37,250 nucleotides of DNA from Candidatus Undinarchaeales archaeon. GTDB taxonomy: Archaea > SpSt-1190 > JASMDC01. The notes beneath the pieces were generated by a model. The model was not told the DNA's origin. It searched no databases and saw only the letters and a program-made list of their open reading frames with translations. The stretch lies in contig JASMDC010000029.1 in NCBI GenBank assembly GCA_030753015.1, positions 7,002 through 44,251 of the forward strand, read 5' to 3'. The stretch's first letter is position 1. Every line of letters begins with the position of its first letter. Both the position numbers and the translations under genes were made by a program. Below are positions 9,201 to 18,600 of the stretch, piece by piece.

Positions 9201-12200
9201 CTTCAGGGCCGAGATGGCACCCCTTACAACCATGGCCCGCTCATTGTCACTAGGGGCCGGGTTCGGCGGATTCCTGCCTGCATCGGACGCCTCATGGGGA
9301 GAGCTTGTGAGGAGGCCCGCTCGAGGCGGGCTCAAGGGCGCTGACGCGGGCGGCGATGCTTCAAAGTGCCTCAAGCAGGAGGAGCAGAAGAACGCCTGCA
9401 ACAGCAACGGCCAAGAGGACAGCTTCAAGGAGAAGGTCAAGGAGCAGGGGAAGAACTCCGAGGACCTTGGCGTCAAGGGGTGCCAGACCAAGGGCGCCGG
9501 GCCAGTGTGCGATCAGGCGGACGACTGCACGAAGTGCGACGATTGTACCAAATGCGCCAAGGACGGGTACAAGAAATGCAAGCAGAAGGTAAATCCAGTC
9601 GAGGCGCCGAAGGGCGACGTTAAGGAGAAGGGCGCGTGCCCGAAGCACATCTGCTGCGGTCCCGGGTTCAACTGCCAGGACAGGAACAAGGTCACTCGTA
9701 CTAGATGCGGGACGAGGACGAAAAGGAAGGACCGGATCACCTGCCAGCTCGAGACGCATACATGCTCCTTCGTCACCCAGGCCACCCTGATCACCAAGAT
9801 GACGCAGAACTCCCTTCCCTCACCCGGCGGCGTGCAGGAATGCGCACAGAACGTGGCCGACCTCAAGGACGTGTGCACCGTTGAAGGCTCGGAGGCCCTC
9901 GGCGGGAACACTCTCGATCCCTGCGCCGTGAGCATGCAGCTGGGGATGATCATCGGCCAGCTCCAGGACCTGGTGACCCGCATGAGCGCGGCCTCGAACC
10001 AGCTCAAGAGCGTGTCATCCCGGCTCGGCGCTGAGCACTCCAAGGGCTTCTCGGACCGGAAGAACCAGGACATCAAGGGGAACATCGACGAGGTCGGTCG
10101 CGTGCTCGGTGGCGCGCAGGCCGACGTGACGTTCCAGAACCGCCTGGCCAACTTCGTGCGGCTCTTCCAGGACCAGAAGTTCAGGTCCGACATCACCGCG
10201 AACGCCAACTTCGCAGCCCCCAAGTTCACTATCGAACCGAAGGCGGAAGGGAGCCCGGCCGAGGGCATCTGGAAGGGTTACTGCAAGGATTACGAGCTGT
10301 GCGGCGCGTGCCAGGACCAGGACACGCCCGCCGGCTGCCTCGCTCCGACCTCGAGGTCGAGCTTCAATCGCATCAACGACGACTACCGCGGCCGGTGCGA
10401 CGCTCCCGAGTCCAAGGGCGCGGTCACGGAGCGCTCCTTCGACATCTGGCAGAACACCGCTGCCATCGACAACTTCGCCGGTATCAATCCCGAGGACGAC
10501 CTGTTCATCGACACGGCCGACTGCTACGGTTACGACGCGCTGCCCAAGGCCGAGCAGCAGCAGCCGCAGAACGATACGCAGGAGGAAAAGCCTCAGGAGG
10601 ATAAACCGAAGGAAGAGGAGAAGCCTGAGGAGGAGAAGCCTGAGGAAGAGGAGGTCCCCGAGGAGGAGGAACCGCTGGAGGAGGAGCCTCCCGAGGAAGA
10701 GGAGGAGTCGCATCCTGCCTGTACCGCTGCCTGTCGGACCTGTTTCAGTATCGACCGCTCCCACTGCCATGCACATCTGGGGATATGTGTGTGCGAGGCG
10801 GGAGGGAGATGGATGCTCACCTCACAGGCCTGCGAACCGGAGGTCATACCGGACGCCGAGGAGCTCTCCTGCTGTGAGAACCTGTTCGGCGTCGGGGCCG
10901 AGAGCTCGAACGTGGCGTCGGACGAACAGTGCGCTGGTCCGACCATCAAGGGGGTCACTGTGGACCGATGTGCCGATGGTGGCGGCCTGTGCTGCAAGTA
11001 CCGCTTCCAGGAGCTTCCCATCAAGAAGCACTGCGGGGAACTGGAACCCGAAGATATCGATGACTGCGACGACATGTGCCTGGCCATCTTCGACCGGGAT
11101 ACGGCCGACTGGTGCACTGAACGCTGTCCTGCCATCGAGCTGTCCTGCGAGCAAGAATGCCTGCGCCAGGGTACTGACCTCGCATGCCTCGAGGGGTGCG
11201 ATCCTCACTCCGCCCACTGCATGCGCATCTGCCTCGACGCCCACCCCGACAAGGACGAGTCGTGCATACGAGCGTGCAAGGCCGCAGCACCTGAAGGCGA
11301 GGTGACGGCCGAGCTTACCAGGCCTGGTACCAAGGGAGTTGCCGGTCAGGTGTTCGCGGACGGCGACGAGGTGGAGGTCGGTGGTGTTGTGAACAATACT
11401 GGAAAGGTGCCTCTCTTTGGTACCGGCCGCCTGTCCATTGTCACCCTGAGCGACTGCGCGTGCCAGGGCGAGGGCTGTGCCTGTGAGGAGAAGGTCACCC
11501 TCCTCAAGGAGTTCCCGGTCCACCTGGAACCGGGCGAGGGTCTGGATATACCCACGATGACGACCGCGCTCGAGGGCGCTGGCTCATCCGTGCAGACCTT
11601 GGTCGAGGTCGTGGACGACGAGGGCAACGTCCTATTCTCACAACGAAGCCCCATTGCCCATATCGTGGACGCGGGGGCTATCACGGTGCGGGACGCCTAC
11701 TTCGTGGGTCCCGGCGGGAGGACCGAGGAAGCGTACCCTGGCACCGACCTCTCGGGTGCCGTGACCCTCGAGTCCGTCGCCTATCCCGTGATGGTGGAGC
11801 TTTCGCTGATGAAGAGTGGCGCGATCCTCGATGGGTCTTCGGCCACCTATACGCTCACCGGTCCCACTGGTGAGAATCCCCTTACCTCCGGTGCGTTCAC
11901 GCCGACCGACGATGACGTCGGAGCGGTCATCCGCATCCGCGTCACGGTGCGGGACGCGGGTGGTGCGATACTCCTCGAACGCACCCTCGAGGAGCAGGGC
12001 ATGGACGCGGAGGTGTGCGGGAGCGAGATGACCGAGTGGTGTCTCACCCAGTTGGGTAAGGTGCGTCCGAGCTATCCGGCGGCCTATGCCGAGGTACGCA
12101 AGCTTAAGCTCGTGGTCAAGGACGCCGCCTTCATGAACTTCGACGGGCGGCGCATCGACACCGTGTACGGCTCGGCCGACATCGTGGCGGTCGTGTGGCT

Positions 12201-12639
12201 GCGGAACCTGCTCACGGTCCCCTTTTCCGGCAACATCGTGGTGAGGGCGGTGAAGGAGGATGGCACGACCACTGCTTCCCAGGAGGTCTGGGCCACGGAT
12301 GAGCGTATGCTGGACCGGGGTGACGAGTCGACGGTCCAGATGGAGGCCTTCGGCGTGGAGCCGCCGACGGTGTACGGCCTGTGGGTCACGGCCACCGACG
12401 ACACGGGGAGGGTATGGATCGATGAGGTCGTTAACATCGAGACGTTCCCCCACGCCCGTCTGACCGTGGCGTCACGTGATCCCTCGGGGGCCGGATCGTC
12501 CATCGACACGGTCATCGGGATAGGCTCGTGCCAGCTCAGGGTGACCTGTGAGGGCTGCTCGTCGCTGTGCGAGTTGCACGTGAACCCGCAGACATGCGCG
12601 CTCGAACCGTACAATTGTGATTGTGACTGTATATTCTAG
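6292..12639 (+). CDS. Family C giant secreted Cys-rich protein with Kazal-like domain (C1)
   Basis: The product is 2,115 aa. A signal peptide (about 1-23) is followed by QC-x-N-x2-Y-x-PPC-x-G-x2-C, conserved in all three C proteins. Residues about 75-290 contain three tandem beta repeats of about 66 aa (DG-x5-DG-x-Y-x-L-x-DGT signature starting near 112, 177 and 244), then Gly/Asp/Phe-rich beta segments to about 590. A cysteine-bearing helical region follows, then a PPGGQQ repeat (about 809-846), a Kazal-like domain (902-938, PVCGTDGRTYINRC) and a WAP-like cluster (940-967, C-x5-C-x4-CC-x5-C-x-C-x4-C). Further along are a Lys-rich CxxC segment, a helical region, a Glu/Pro linker (about 1430-1475), more cysteine clusters, Ig-like domains and the terminal CDCDCIF. 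I count about 90 cysteines. The start ATG is one base after B2 with GGAGG upstream. Function is unknown; an extracellular structural or adhesive role is inferred. Confidence 0.88.
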   Translation: MVRDTVLAVILAAALMTVTGLGATQCINKEYAPPCEGIDCDAPGWRLPTVGFDDDGATTISTGTVTANVGPDQVMRGLVIDGGEVKVDIGQEGVDHVMLVTDTGNRIKVARDGSVDIEDGSYTLTDGTPIQVIGGRMRLTEPQVFSSGNVDVTIDNEGVEWITMRTDEGNQITVMADGDTTFDDGNYRLLDGTEVRIEGGSVQLPSSMEYGSEDGTVSVSVGNNGLDGFVIIPPSGGSIRIDDDGDLRADDGVYTIDGRTVRSVDGRLPSGTISLGPGASFDLDYDVADRFSGRFDGPAGAITFQDGRPSGRLDLRRDGREFTLDLDRGDGAFNFAGPDGDAATSFDRRGVVGATIDMGGGAQITMGQGPFGGNMAIDMNLDGQHITFDPQHGPSGKIAANKDGANYAINLDQGAGHVSLADGTFDMSFDPQRGMIDGSIRVNENGVNADIDLTGAGPRGRIDFGDGGGITFGPNGFDGGFSTGDGDNKIDFDFGPGGIGVKGMADGNKFDFGLGPNGFDGGMNLGGDKGGGGKGFDIGQLGKVLGSFPMQGGGRASFTPQGTALQYGPSTVKLDNGAISTETTKPETGAGQDAGQEDSGEKGMNVCTPRLLSRPQTAGGGGPPMDPSLTDCDPKRTAVNQREHVDKLVNDFNRANEYYSTMLANLETIRKGFEQWCQNCQKATQEFIQKRYMPCGGKLAMNPTPAKVAADPTFGPEICGESVKTLCAPDNKETAECTANTKPLDNAKACPLCLTVNCVFGDKCEIGFPNNKGAGKEQQPKEDEAGSGGEKGSEEDEKAKSEACGAQSGEQPPSGQQPPGGAQPPGGQQPPGGQQPPGGKQPGGGGLPFDPSGMFKPKEDEKDEPEPTPQPTPEPETDEPLDEVPPEEAPLEGQSENTESSCTCEGTYEPVCGTDGRTYINRCIAGCFKVEVAHDAACDEWCETDADCIPERCCATETKCVCVNNRCQRGFRAEMAPLTTMARSLSLGAGFGGFLPASDASWGELVRRPARGGLKGADAGGDASKCLKQEEQKNACNSNGQEDSFKEKVKEQGKNSEDLGVKGCQTKGAGPVCDQADDCTKCDDCTKCAKDGYKKCKQKVNPVEAPKGDVKEKGACPKHICCGPGFNCQDRNKVTRTRCGTRTKRKDRITCQLETHTCSFVTQATLITKMTQNSLPSPGGVQECAQNVADLKDVCTVEGSEALGGNTLDPCAVSMQLGMIIGQLQDLVTRMSAASNQLKSVSSRLGAEHSKGFSDRKNQDIKGNIDEVGRVLGGAQADVTFQNRLANFVRLFQDQKFRSDITANANFAAPKFTIEPKAEGSPAEGIWKGYCKDYELCGACQDQDTPAGCLAPTSRSSFNRINDDYRGRCDAPESKGAVTERSFDIWQNTAAIDNFAGINPEDDLFIDTADCYGYDALPKAEQQQPQNDTQEEKPQEDKPKEEEKPEEEKPEEEEVPEEEEPLEEEPPEEEEESHPACTAACRTCFSIDRSHCHAHLGICVCEAGGRWMLTSQACEPEVIPDAEELSCCENLFGVGAESSNVASDEQCAGPTIKGVTVDRCADGGGLCCKYRFQELPIKKHCGELEPEDIDDCDDMCLAIFDRDTADWCTERCPAIELSCEQECLRQGTDLACLEGCDPHSAHCMRICLDAHPDKDESCIRACKAAAPEGEVTAELTRPGTKGVAGQVFADGDEVEVGGVVNNTGKVPLFGTGRLSIVTLSDCACQGEGCACEEKVTLLKEFPVHLEPGEGLDIPTMTTALEGAGSSVQTLVEVVDDEGNVLFSQRSPIAHIVDAGAITVRDAYFVGPGGRTEEAYPGTDLSGAVTLESVAYPVMVELSLMKSGAILDGSSATYTLTGPTGENPLTSGAFTPTDDDVGAVIRIRVTVRDAGGAILLERTLEEQGMDAEVCGSEMTEWCLTQLGKVRPSYPAAYAEVRKLKLVVKDAAFMNFDGRRIDTVYGSADIVAVVWLRNLLTVPFSGNIVVRAVKEDGTTTASQEVWATDERMLDRGDESTVQMEAFGVEPPTVYGLWVTATDDTGRVWIDEVVNIETFPHARLTVASRDPSGAGSSIDTVIGIGSCQLRVTCEGCSSLCELHVNPQTCALEPYNCDCDCIF
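8716..8829 (+). repeat. Low-complexity QQPPGG-coding tandem repeat in C1
   Basis: Imperfect in-frame repeats of about 18 bases encode (Q/A)QPPGG units ending in a Gly run, directly before the Pro/Glu/Thr linker and the Kazal-like domain. Such a segment is expected to be a flexible extended spacer. Copy number may vary between strains. The C2 gene has a related GGGQPGG tract at the equivalent place; C3 has neither and carries a different linker. Confidence 0.8.
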
Positions 12640-12652
12640 GGGGTATTTATTT

Positions 12653-12660
12653 GGTGGGAG
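12653..12660 (+). promoter_or_regulatory. Shine-Dalgarno deciding the C2 start
   Basis: GGTGGGAG lies five bases upstream of the ATG at 12666, in a 26-base spacer after C1. It favours 12666 over the in-frame TTG at 12651 and places the signal peptide (MRRRRWSSV...) at the true N-terminus. The start of this spacer (CTAGGGG-x-TAT) is repeated after C2, which suggests that gene and linker were duplicated together. Confidence 0.65.
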
Positions 12661-12665
12661 CTGTC

Positions 12666-15600
12666 ATGAGGCGGCGGAGGTGGTCAAGCGTAGCAGTGCT
12701 CGGCTACGCCGTGGGCCTCATCCTTCTCCTCGTACCGGCCCTCGGGCTGACGCAGTGCATCAACCGCGATTACGGCCCGCCATGCCAGGGCCTCGAGTGC
12801 TCCCCGGACCGTGCGGGAGAGCCGCCGAACGTCCACCTCGACCTCGACGGGACAACTACCATCTCGGACGGCGTGGTCACTACGACGGTCGGGCCCGACC
12901 GCACGGTGCGCGGGTTCGTTATCGATGGGGGCGACGTCCGCGTGGACGTGGACCACGATGGCGTGGAAACCGTCATACTGGCGACCGAGAGCGGCCATCG
13001 CATCCGTGTCCAGCGTGACGGGACCGTCAATATAGAGGACGGTTCCTACATGCTCACAGACGGCACCGCCATCCGCGTCGCAAACGGGCGTATGTCGCTC
13101 CTCGATCCCCAGACCTTCACCTCGAGGGATATGAGCGTCACAATCGGCAACAAGGGCATGGAGAAAGTCACGGTAGTGACCGATGAGGACAGAATGATCG
13201 ATGTCTCGCCGCATGGCGAGACCACTTTCGAGGACGGCACCTACCGGTTCATGGACGGCACCGAGGTGCTCATGGAAGGCGGATCCCCCCAGCTCCCCGT
13301 CGACATGGTGTTCACGACCGATGACGGTTCGATCACCCTCTCAATCGGGAACAACGGGCTAGGTGATGTACTGCTGTCGACTCCGGAGGGCGGAGAGGTG
13401 CGTATCGGCCCGGCCGGCGAACTCCAGGCCGCTGAGGGCAGCTACACGCTGGACGGTGACCGGCGCTGGACGCTCGGGGGCACCCTCCCAGAGGGCACGC
13501 TCTCCCTCGGTGACAAGGCATCGATGGAGATAGAGTACGACGTGGCCGACCACTTCGCCGGACGTGTTGAGACCCCCGCGGGCTCTCTGTCCTTCCAAGA
13601 TGGGAGGCCCACCGGTCGGCTCCAGCTCAGGCGCGAGAGCAAGGAGTACATCATGGAACTTGAGGAGGGCGACGGCACGCTCGCCTTCTCGAGCGACGAG
13701 GACCAGTTCTTCACGGACTTCGACCGACGCGGGATCATCGGGGGGACCATGGACATGGGCAAAGATACCCACCTTCGCATGGAGCGGGGACCGTTGGGGA
13801 GGACCACCGTGCTCTCTCTGGACATCGGCGACCAGCAGCTCACCTTCGATGCCACGCAGGGACCGAGCGGCGCCCTGGCCGTCAACAAGGACGGTAACTC
13901 GTATGCGCTCGACCTCTCCGACGGTATCGGCAGCGTCCAGCTCGCTGACGGGGCGTTCGACATGTCCTTCGATCCGAGCGGACTGGCCGACGCGTCCATC
14001 CAGATAAAGGACGATGTCACGTTAGACCTGGACCTTGACCGCGGTACCGGTACGTTCGATGCGGGCATCGGCTACAAGGGTGGCGACGTCCGGTTCAGTC
14101 CCGACAAGGGATTCTCCGGGAGCTTCTCCTTCGGAGAGGGGGACGGGAAGGTCGATGTGAACATGGGGAACGGTGGCATCGGCGTCTCTGGCGGAGGCGG
14201 CGGGGGCGGGGGCGGCCAGGGTTTCGACCTCGGGTTCGATCCCACCAAGGGATTCACGGGGGGTATGGGCTTCCCCGGCGGGAACGGGGACCTGCAGTTC
14301 GGTGCCGACGGCCTCACCGGCAATGTCAACACGCCCTTTGGTACGGCTAAGTTCGGCCCCCAGGGCATTGATATGGGGTACGGCGGAGTGTTCAACATGA
14401 ACGTCGCGCCCGACGGCGCCATGACACCCAGCCTGTCGACAGCGGCCGATGGGGCCGGTGAGTCGGCGACGAGCGGTAAGGCGACGAACATCTGCACGCC
14501 CCGCCTGCTCAAGGAGACCACCGTCAGCGGTGGTGGTGGATCCCCGCTCGACCCATCCCTCACGGACTGCGACCTGGCCCAGACAGCGACCAACCTGCGC
14601 GAGCACGCCGATAACCTGATCAACGACTTCACCCGGGCGATCGAGTACTACTCCGCCCTGGTCACCAATCTCGAGACCATGAAGGGCGGGTTCGACCAGT
14701 GGTGTTCTAACTGCATGCAATCGGTCTCTGGGTTCATGGCCAAGGGGTATGTACCCTGCGGCGGTAAGCTCGCCCCACCGCTCACTCCCGCCTCGATCGC
14801 AGCGGATCCCGGCTTCCGACCGACAATCTGTGCCGCGGCGGCGATGGAGAAGTGCCCGCCCGGGGCAGCGCAGACTGCCCAGTGCACAGCATCGTCCATG
14901 CCCAATCCCCTGGCCAAAGCGTGCCCGCTCTGCCTGACGCTCAACTGCGTGTACGGGCATGAGTGCAAGATCGGTTTCCCCAATCCTGCCGCCGCAGGCT
15001 CGTCAGCCCAGGGGGAAGCGGGCGGTCCCGCGGCGGCCCAAGGCGCGGGCGCCAAGGCCGCGTGTGGTGCCCAGGGGGCAGCGGGAGCTGGAGGTCTGGG
15101 CGACGCGCTCGGCGGTGTGGGCGACGCATTGGGCCAGGCCAAGAGCATGATGGACAAGGCCAAGAGCCTCATGCCCAAGGGCGGGCAGCCAGGCGGTGGG
15201 CAACCGGGAGGAGGTCAGCCAGGGGACGATCAACCGGGTGGCGGGCAGCCAGGCGGGGGGCAACCGGGAGGTGGCGAACAGGAGCAGCCACAACAGCAGG
15301 ATACGGCCGATAATCCCAATCCGACGTGCTCCTGCAGTGCCGAGGAGGCACCCATCTGCGGTACCGACGGACGCACCTACTTCAACAGCTGTCTGGCAGG
15401 GTGCTTCGGGATAGAGGTGGCGCACGAGGGTGAGTGCGAGACATGGTGCACAACAGACGCTGACTGCGTCCCTGACCGCTGCTGCACGACCGACACCCGG
15501 TGCACGTGCGTCAACAATCGATGTCGCTCGGGCATGCACGCGAGCCTGGCGCCCCTGAGGACGACCGCTCGGGCTACGCCGATGATAGCAGGATTCAGCG

Positions 15601-18600
15601 GTCTCTACAGCTCCATCGCCGATGAGCGGCGGACGCTCCCGGAACGGCCTGCCACGGCCGAGCTCCAGGGCGCAGGCCAGTGCATCCCCTTCCAGGGCAA
15701 GATGTCCTGCAATAGCGCCGGGGCACCGGACTCGTACGACGTCCCCCCTCCCCCCATCGGCAGCAACATGAACGACCTCGGCGTCACTGGGTGCACAACA
15801 AAGGGTGCTCCGCAGATGTGCACGGTCCCGGACTGCATCAAGTGCCAGACCGACTGCCTGGGCAAATGCAAGGAGCCTGCCGGTTGCCCCACATGCAAGG
15901 CGCTCATCAAGGCGATCGAGGCGCCCAGACGCAATCCGCCCATCCCCGGCGCTTGCACCAACCACAATTGCTGCGGTCCCCCCTTCAACTGTCAGGACAT
16001 GAACAAGCAGGTCGGCTGCCCGCCGTGCAAGTTCTGCGGTGTGCCCCCGATCCCATGCATGTGGCTGGTAGCAGGTTGTGTCCCCGAGACCCACGACTGC
16101 GCGGACGTCACACAGGCCACCCTGGTCACCAAGATGAAGCAGAACTCCATCCCGTCACCGGGAGGCGTTCGGGAGTGCGAGCAGAACGTGGCCGACCTCA
16201 AGGACGTGTGCACTGTCGAGGGTTCCCCTGAACTGGCCTCTGGTATGCTCGATCCCTGCGCTGTAGGTATGCAGCTCGGGGTCGTTATCGGTGAGCTGCA
16301 TGACCTCATCCAGCGAATGAGCCAGACGGTCGCCACTCTCAGCCAGGTCTCCGGACGGCTCGGGTTCGAGCATTCCCAGGGCTTCTCCGACCGCAAGGCG
16401 GCCACCATCGAGTCCAGCATCCAGGAGATCAGCTCCGTGCTGGAGGGCGCGAGTGCCACCGTGGACTTCCAGGTGCGCCTGGCAAACTTCGTACGGCTCG
16501 CCCAGAACCCGGAGTTCAACAAGGACATCATGTCCGATGCCAGCTTCCAGGCACCCAAGTTCGACATCCTGCCCAAGGCGGAGGGCTCGCCCGCACAGGG
16601 TATCTGGAGCGGCTACTGCACAAACTACGACCTCTGCGCTGCGTGCACGGACAAACCGACGCCCGCAGGATGCCTGGGCCGCACGTCCAAGACGAGCTAC
16701 AAACCCAACGACCTCGACTACCGTGGCAGGTGCATGTCCAAACAGAGCACATCGTCCATTACCGAGCGCTCCTTCGACATCTGGCAGAACAAGGGATCCG
16801 TCGACAACCTCGCCTCCATCGACGCCGAGGAGGATCTGTTCATCGACATGATGGACTGCTACAAGTACGACGCCCTGCCCCAGATGGAGCAACCGCAGCC
16901 GCCTGGTGGTCCGCCCGGTGGTGGACAGCCCGAGGAGGAACAGCCAGAGGACGAGATGCCACCCCCGGAGGAGGAGCCCGATGCCGGATGCGTGTCAATC
17001 TGCAAGGGATGCTACGGTGTCGACCGCACCCACTGCCACACCCATCTGGGCGTCTGCGTCTGTGAGGCCGGGAAACGGTGGTTCCTCACGTCCCGGTCGT
17101 GCGAGCCCGGCCGCGGGGTCAGTGATGACGACCTCGCCTGTTGCGAGCGGTTCCTCTCCGTAGGTGCCGAGGTCCCTGAGACGCCCTCCGGCGAGGTTTG
17201 CTCGGGTCCGGTCATCCGCGGCGTGACCGTGGACCGTTGTATCGAGGGTACGGGTCTCTGCTGCAAGTACCGGTTCCAGGAGATCTCTTTGGCCGGTATC
17301 TGCGATGTTCCCGACGATGTGGACGATACCGGTGACACCGGAGTGGACCGCTCGTGCGACGTCACGTGCAAGGCCATCCTCGACCGGGACACGGCCGAGT
17401 GGTGCGCCCGTCGCTGTCCTCAGATAGAGCTGACCTGCGAACAGGAATGCCTGCGCCGGCCCTCGTACACAGAGTGCCTGACCGACTGCTCGCCCGCTGC
17501 TGCGGACTGCATGACATCGTGCATGGACGAACCTGGAAGTAATGAGAAGGACTGCGTGAGCACCTGCACCTTAGAATCGCCGACGGGTGCGGCCGAGGCC
17601 TTCGTGGGGCGCCCCGGCGGTCCGTCCATCGCAGGTCAGGTGTTCGCCTCGGGAGACAGCGTGCAGGTGGGCGGTGTGGTCAACAATACGGGCGACGTCC
17701 CATTGGAGGGCACGGGCCGTCTATCCCTGGTCACCCTGACCGATTGCACCTGTGATGGCTCGGGCTGCACGTGCAGTGAGGAGGTCAAGCTCCTCAAGGA
17801 GTTCCCAGTACGGCTGGGACCGGGAGAGGACCTCGAGATAGCCTCAGTGTCCACGGTCCTCGAGCAGGCCGACACATCGGTCCAGGTCCTCGTCGAGGTC
17901 GTGGACGAGGACGGGAAGGTCCTACTGTCCCGCCGCAGCACCATCTCGCACGTTGTGTCCCCCGGTGCGATCGCCGTGCGGGACGCCTACTTCGTCGACC
18001 AGGGAGGGAGGACCGACAAGACCTACCCGGGCACCTCCATCGCAGGCGCTGTGACCATCGAGTCCATCGTCCATCCCATCACGGTAGTGGTCTCTTTGGT
18101 GAAGGGCGAGCTCCCGGTGATCGGAACATCGACGGCCTACACGCTCACCGGACCGACCGGGGACAAACCGCTCCTCTCGGGCACCTACACGGCCCTCGAT
18201 GGGGATGTCGGCAAGCTCCTCCGAATTCACGTGGTCGTCCGCGATTCGGGCGGCGAGGTCCTCCTAGACCGGATCCTCGATGAGCAAGGTGTGGACACGA
18301 AGATGTGTGGGAGCGAGATGACCGGGTGGTGCCTCATCCAGCTGGGGAAGGTGAGACCGAGCTACTCATCTGCCTTCGCGGAGGTGCGCAGGTTGCAGCT
18401 CGAAGTGCGGGACGCCGCCTTCATGAACTTCGGCGGACGCCGCATAGATACCATGTACGGTTCGGCCGATATCGTCGCCATCGTATGGCTGCGGAACCCT
18501 CTCACCGTTCAGTTCTCGGGACAGGTCGTCGTACGGGTGGTGAAGGAGGATGGTACCACCACTGCCAAAAAGGAGGTCTGGATGACCGATGGACGAGTCC

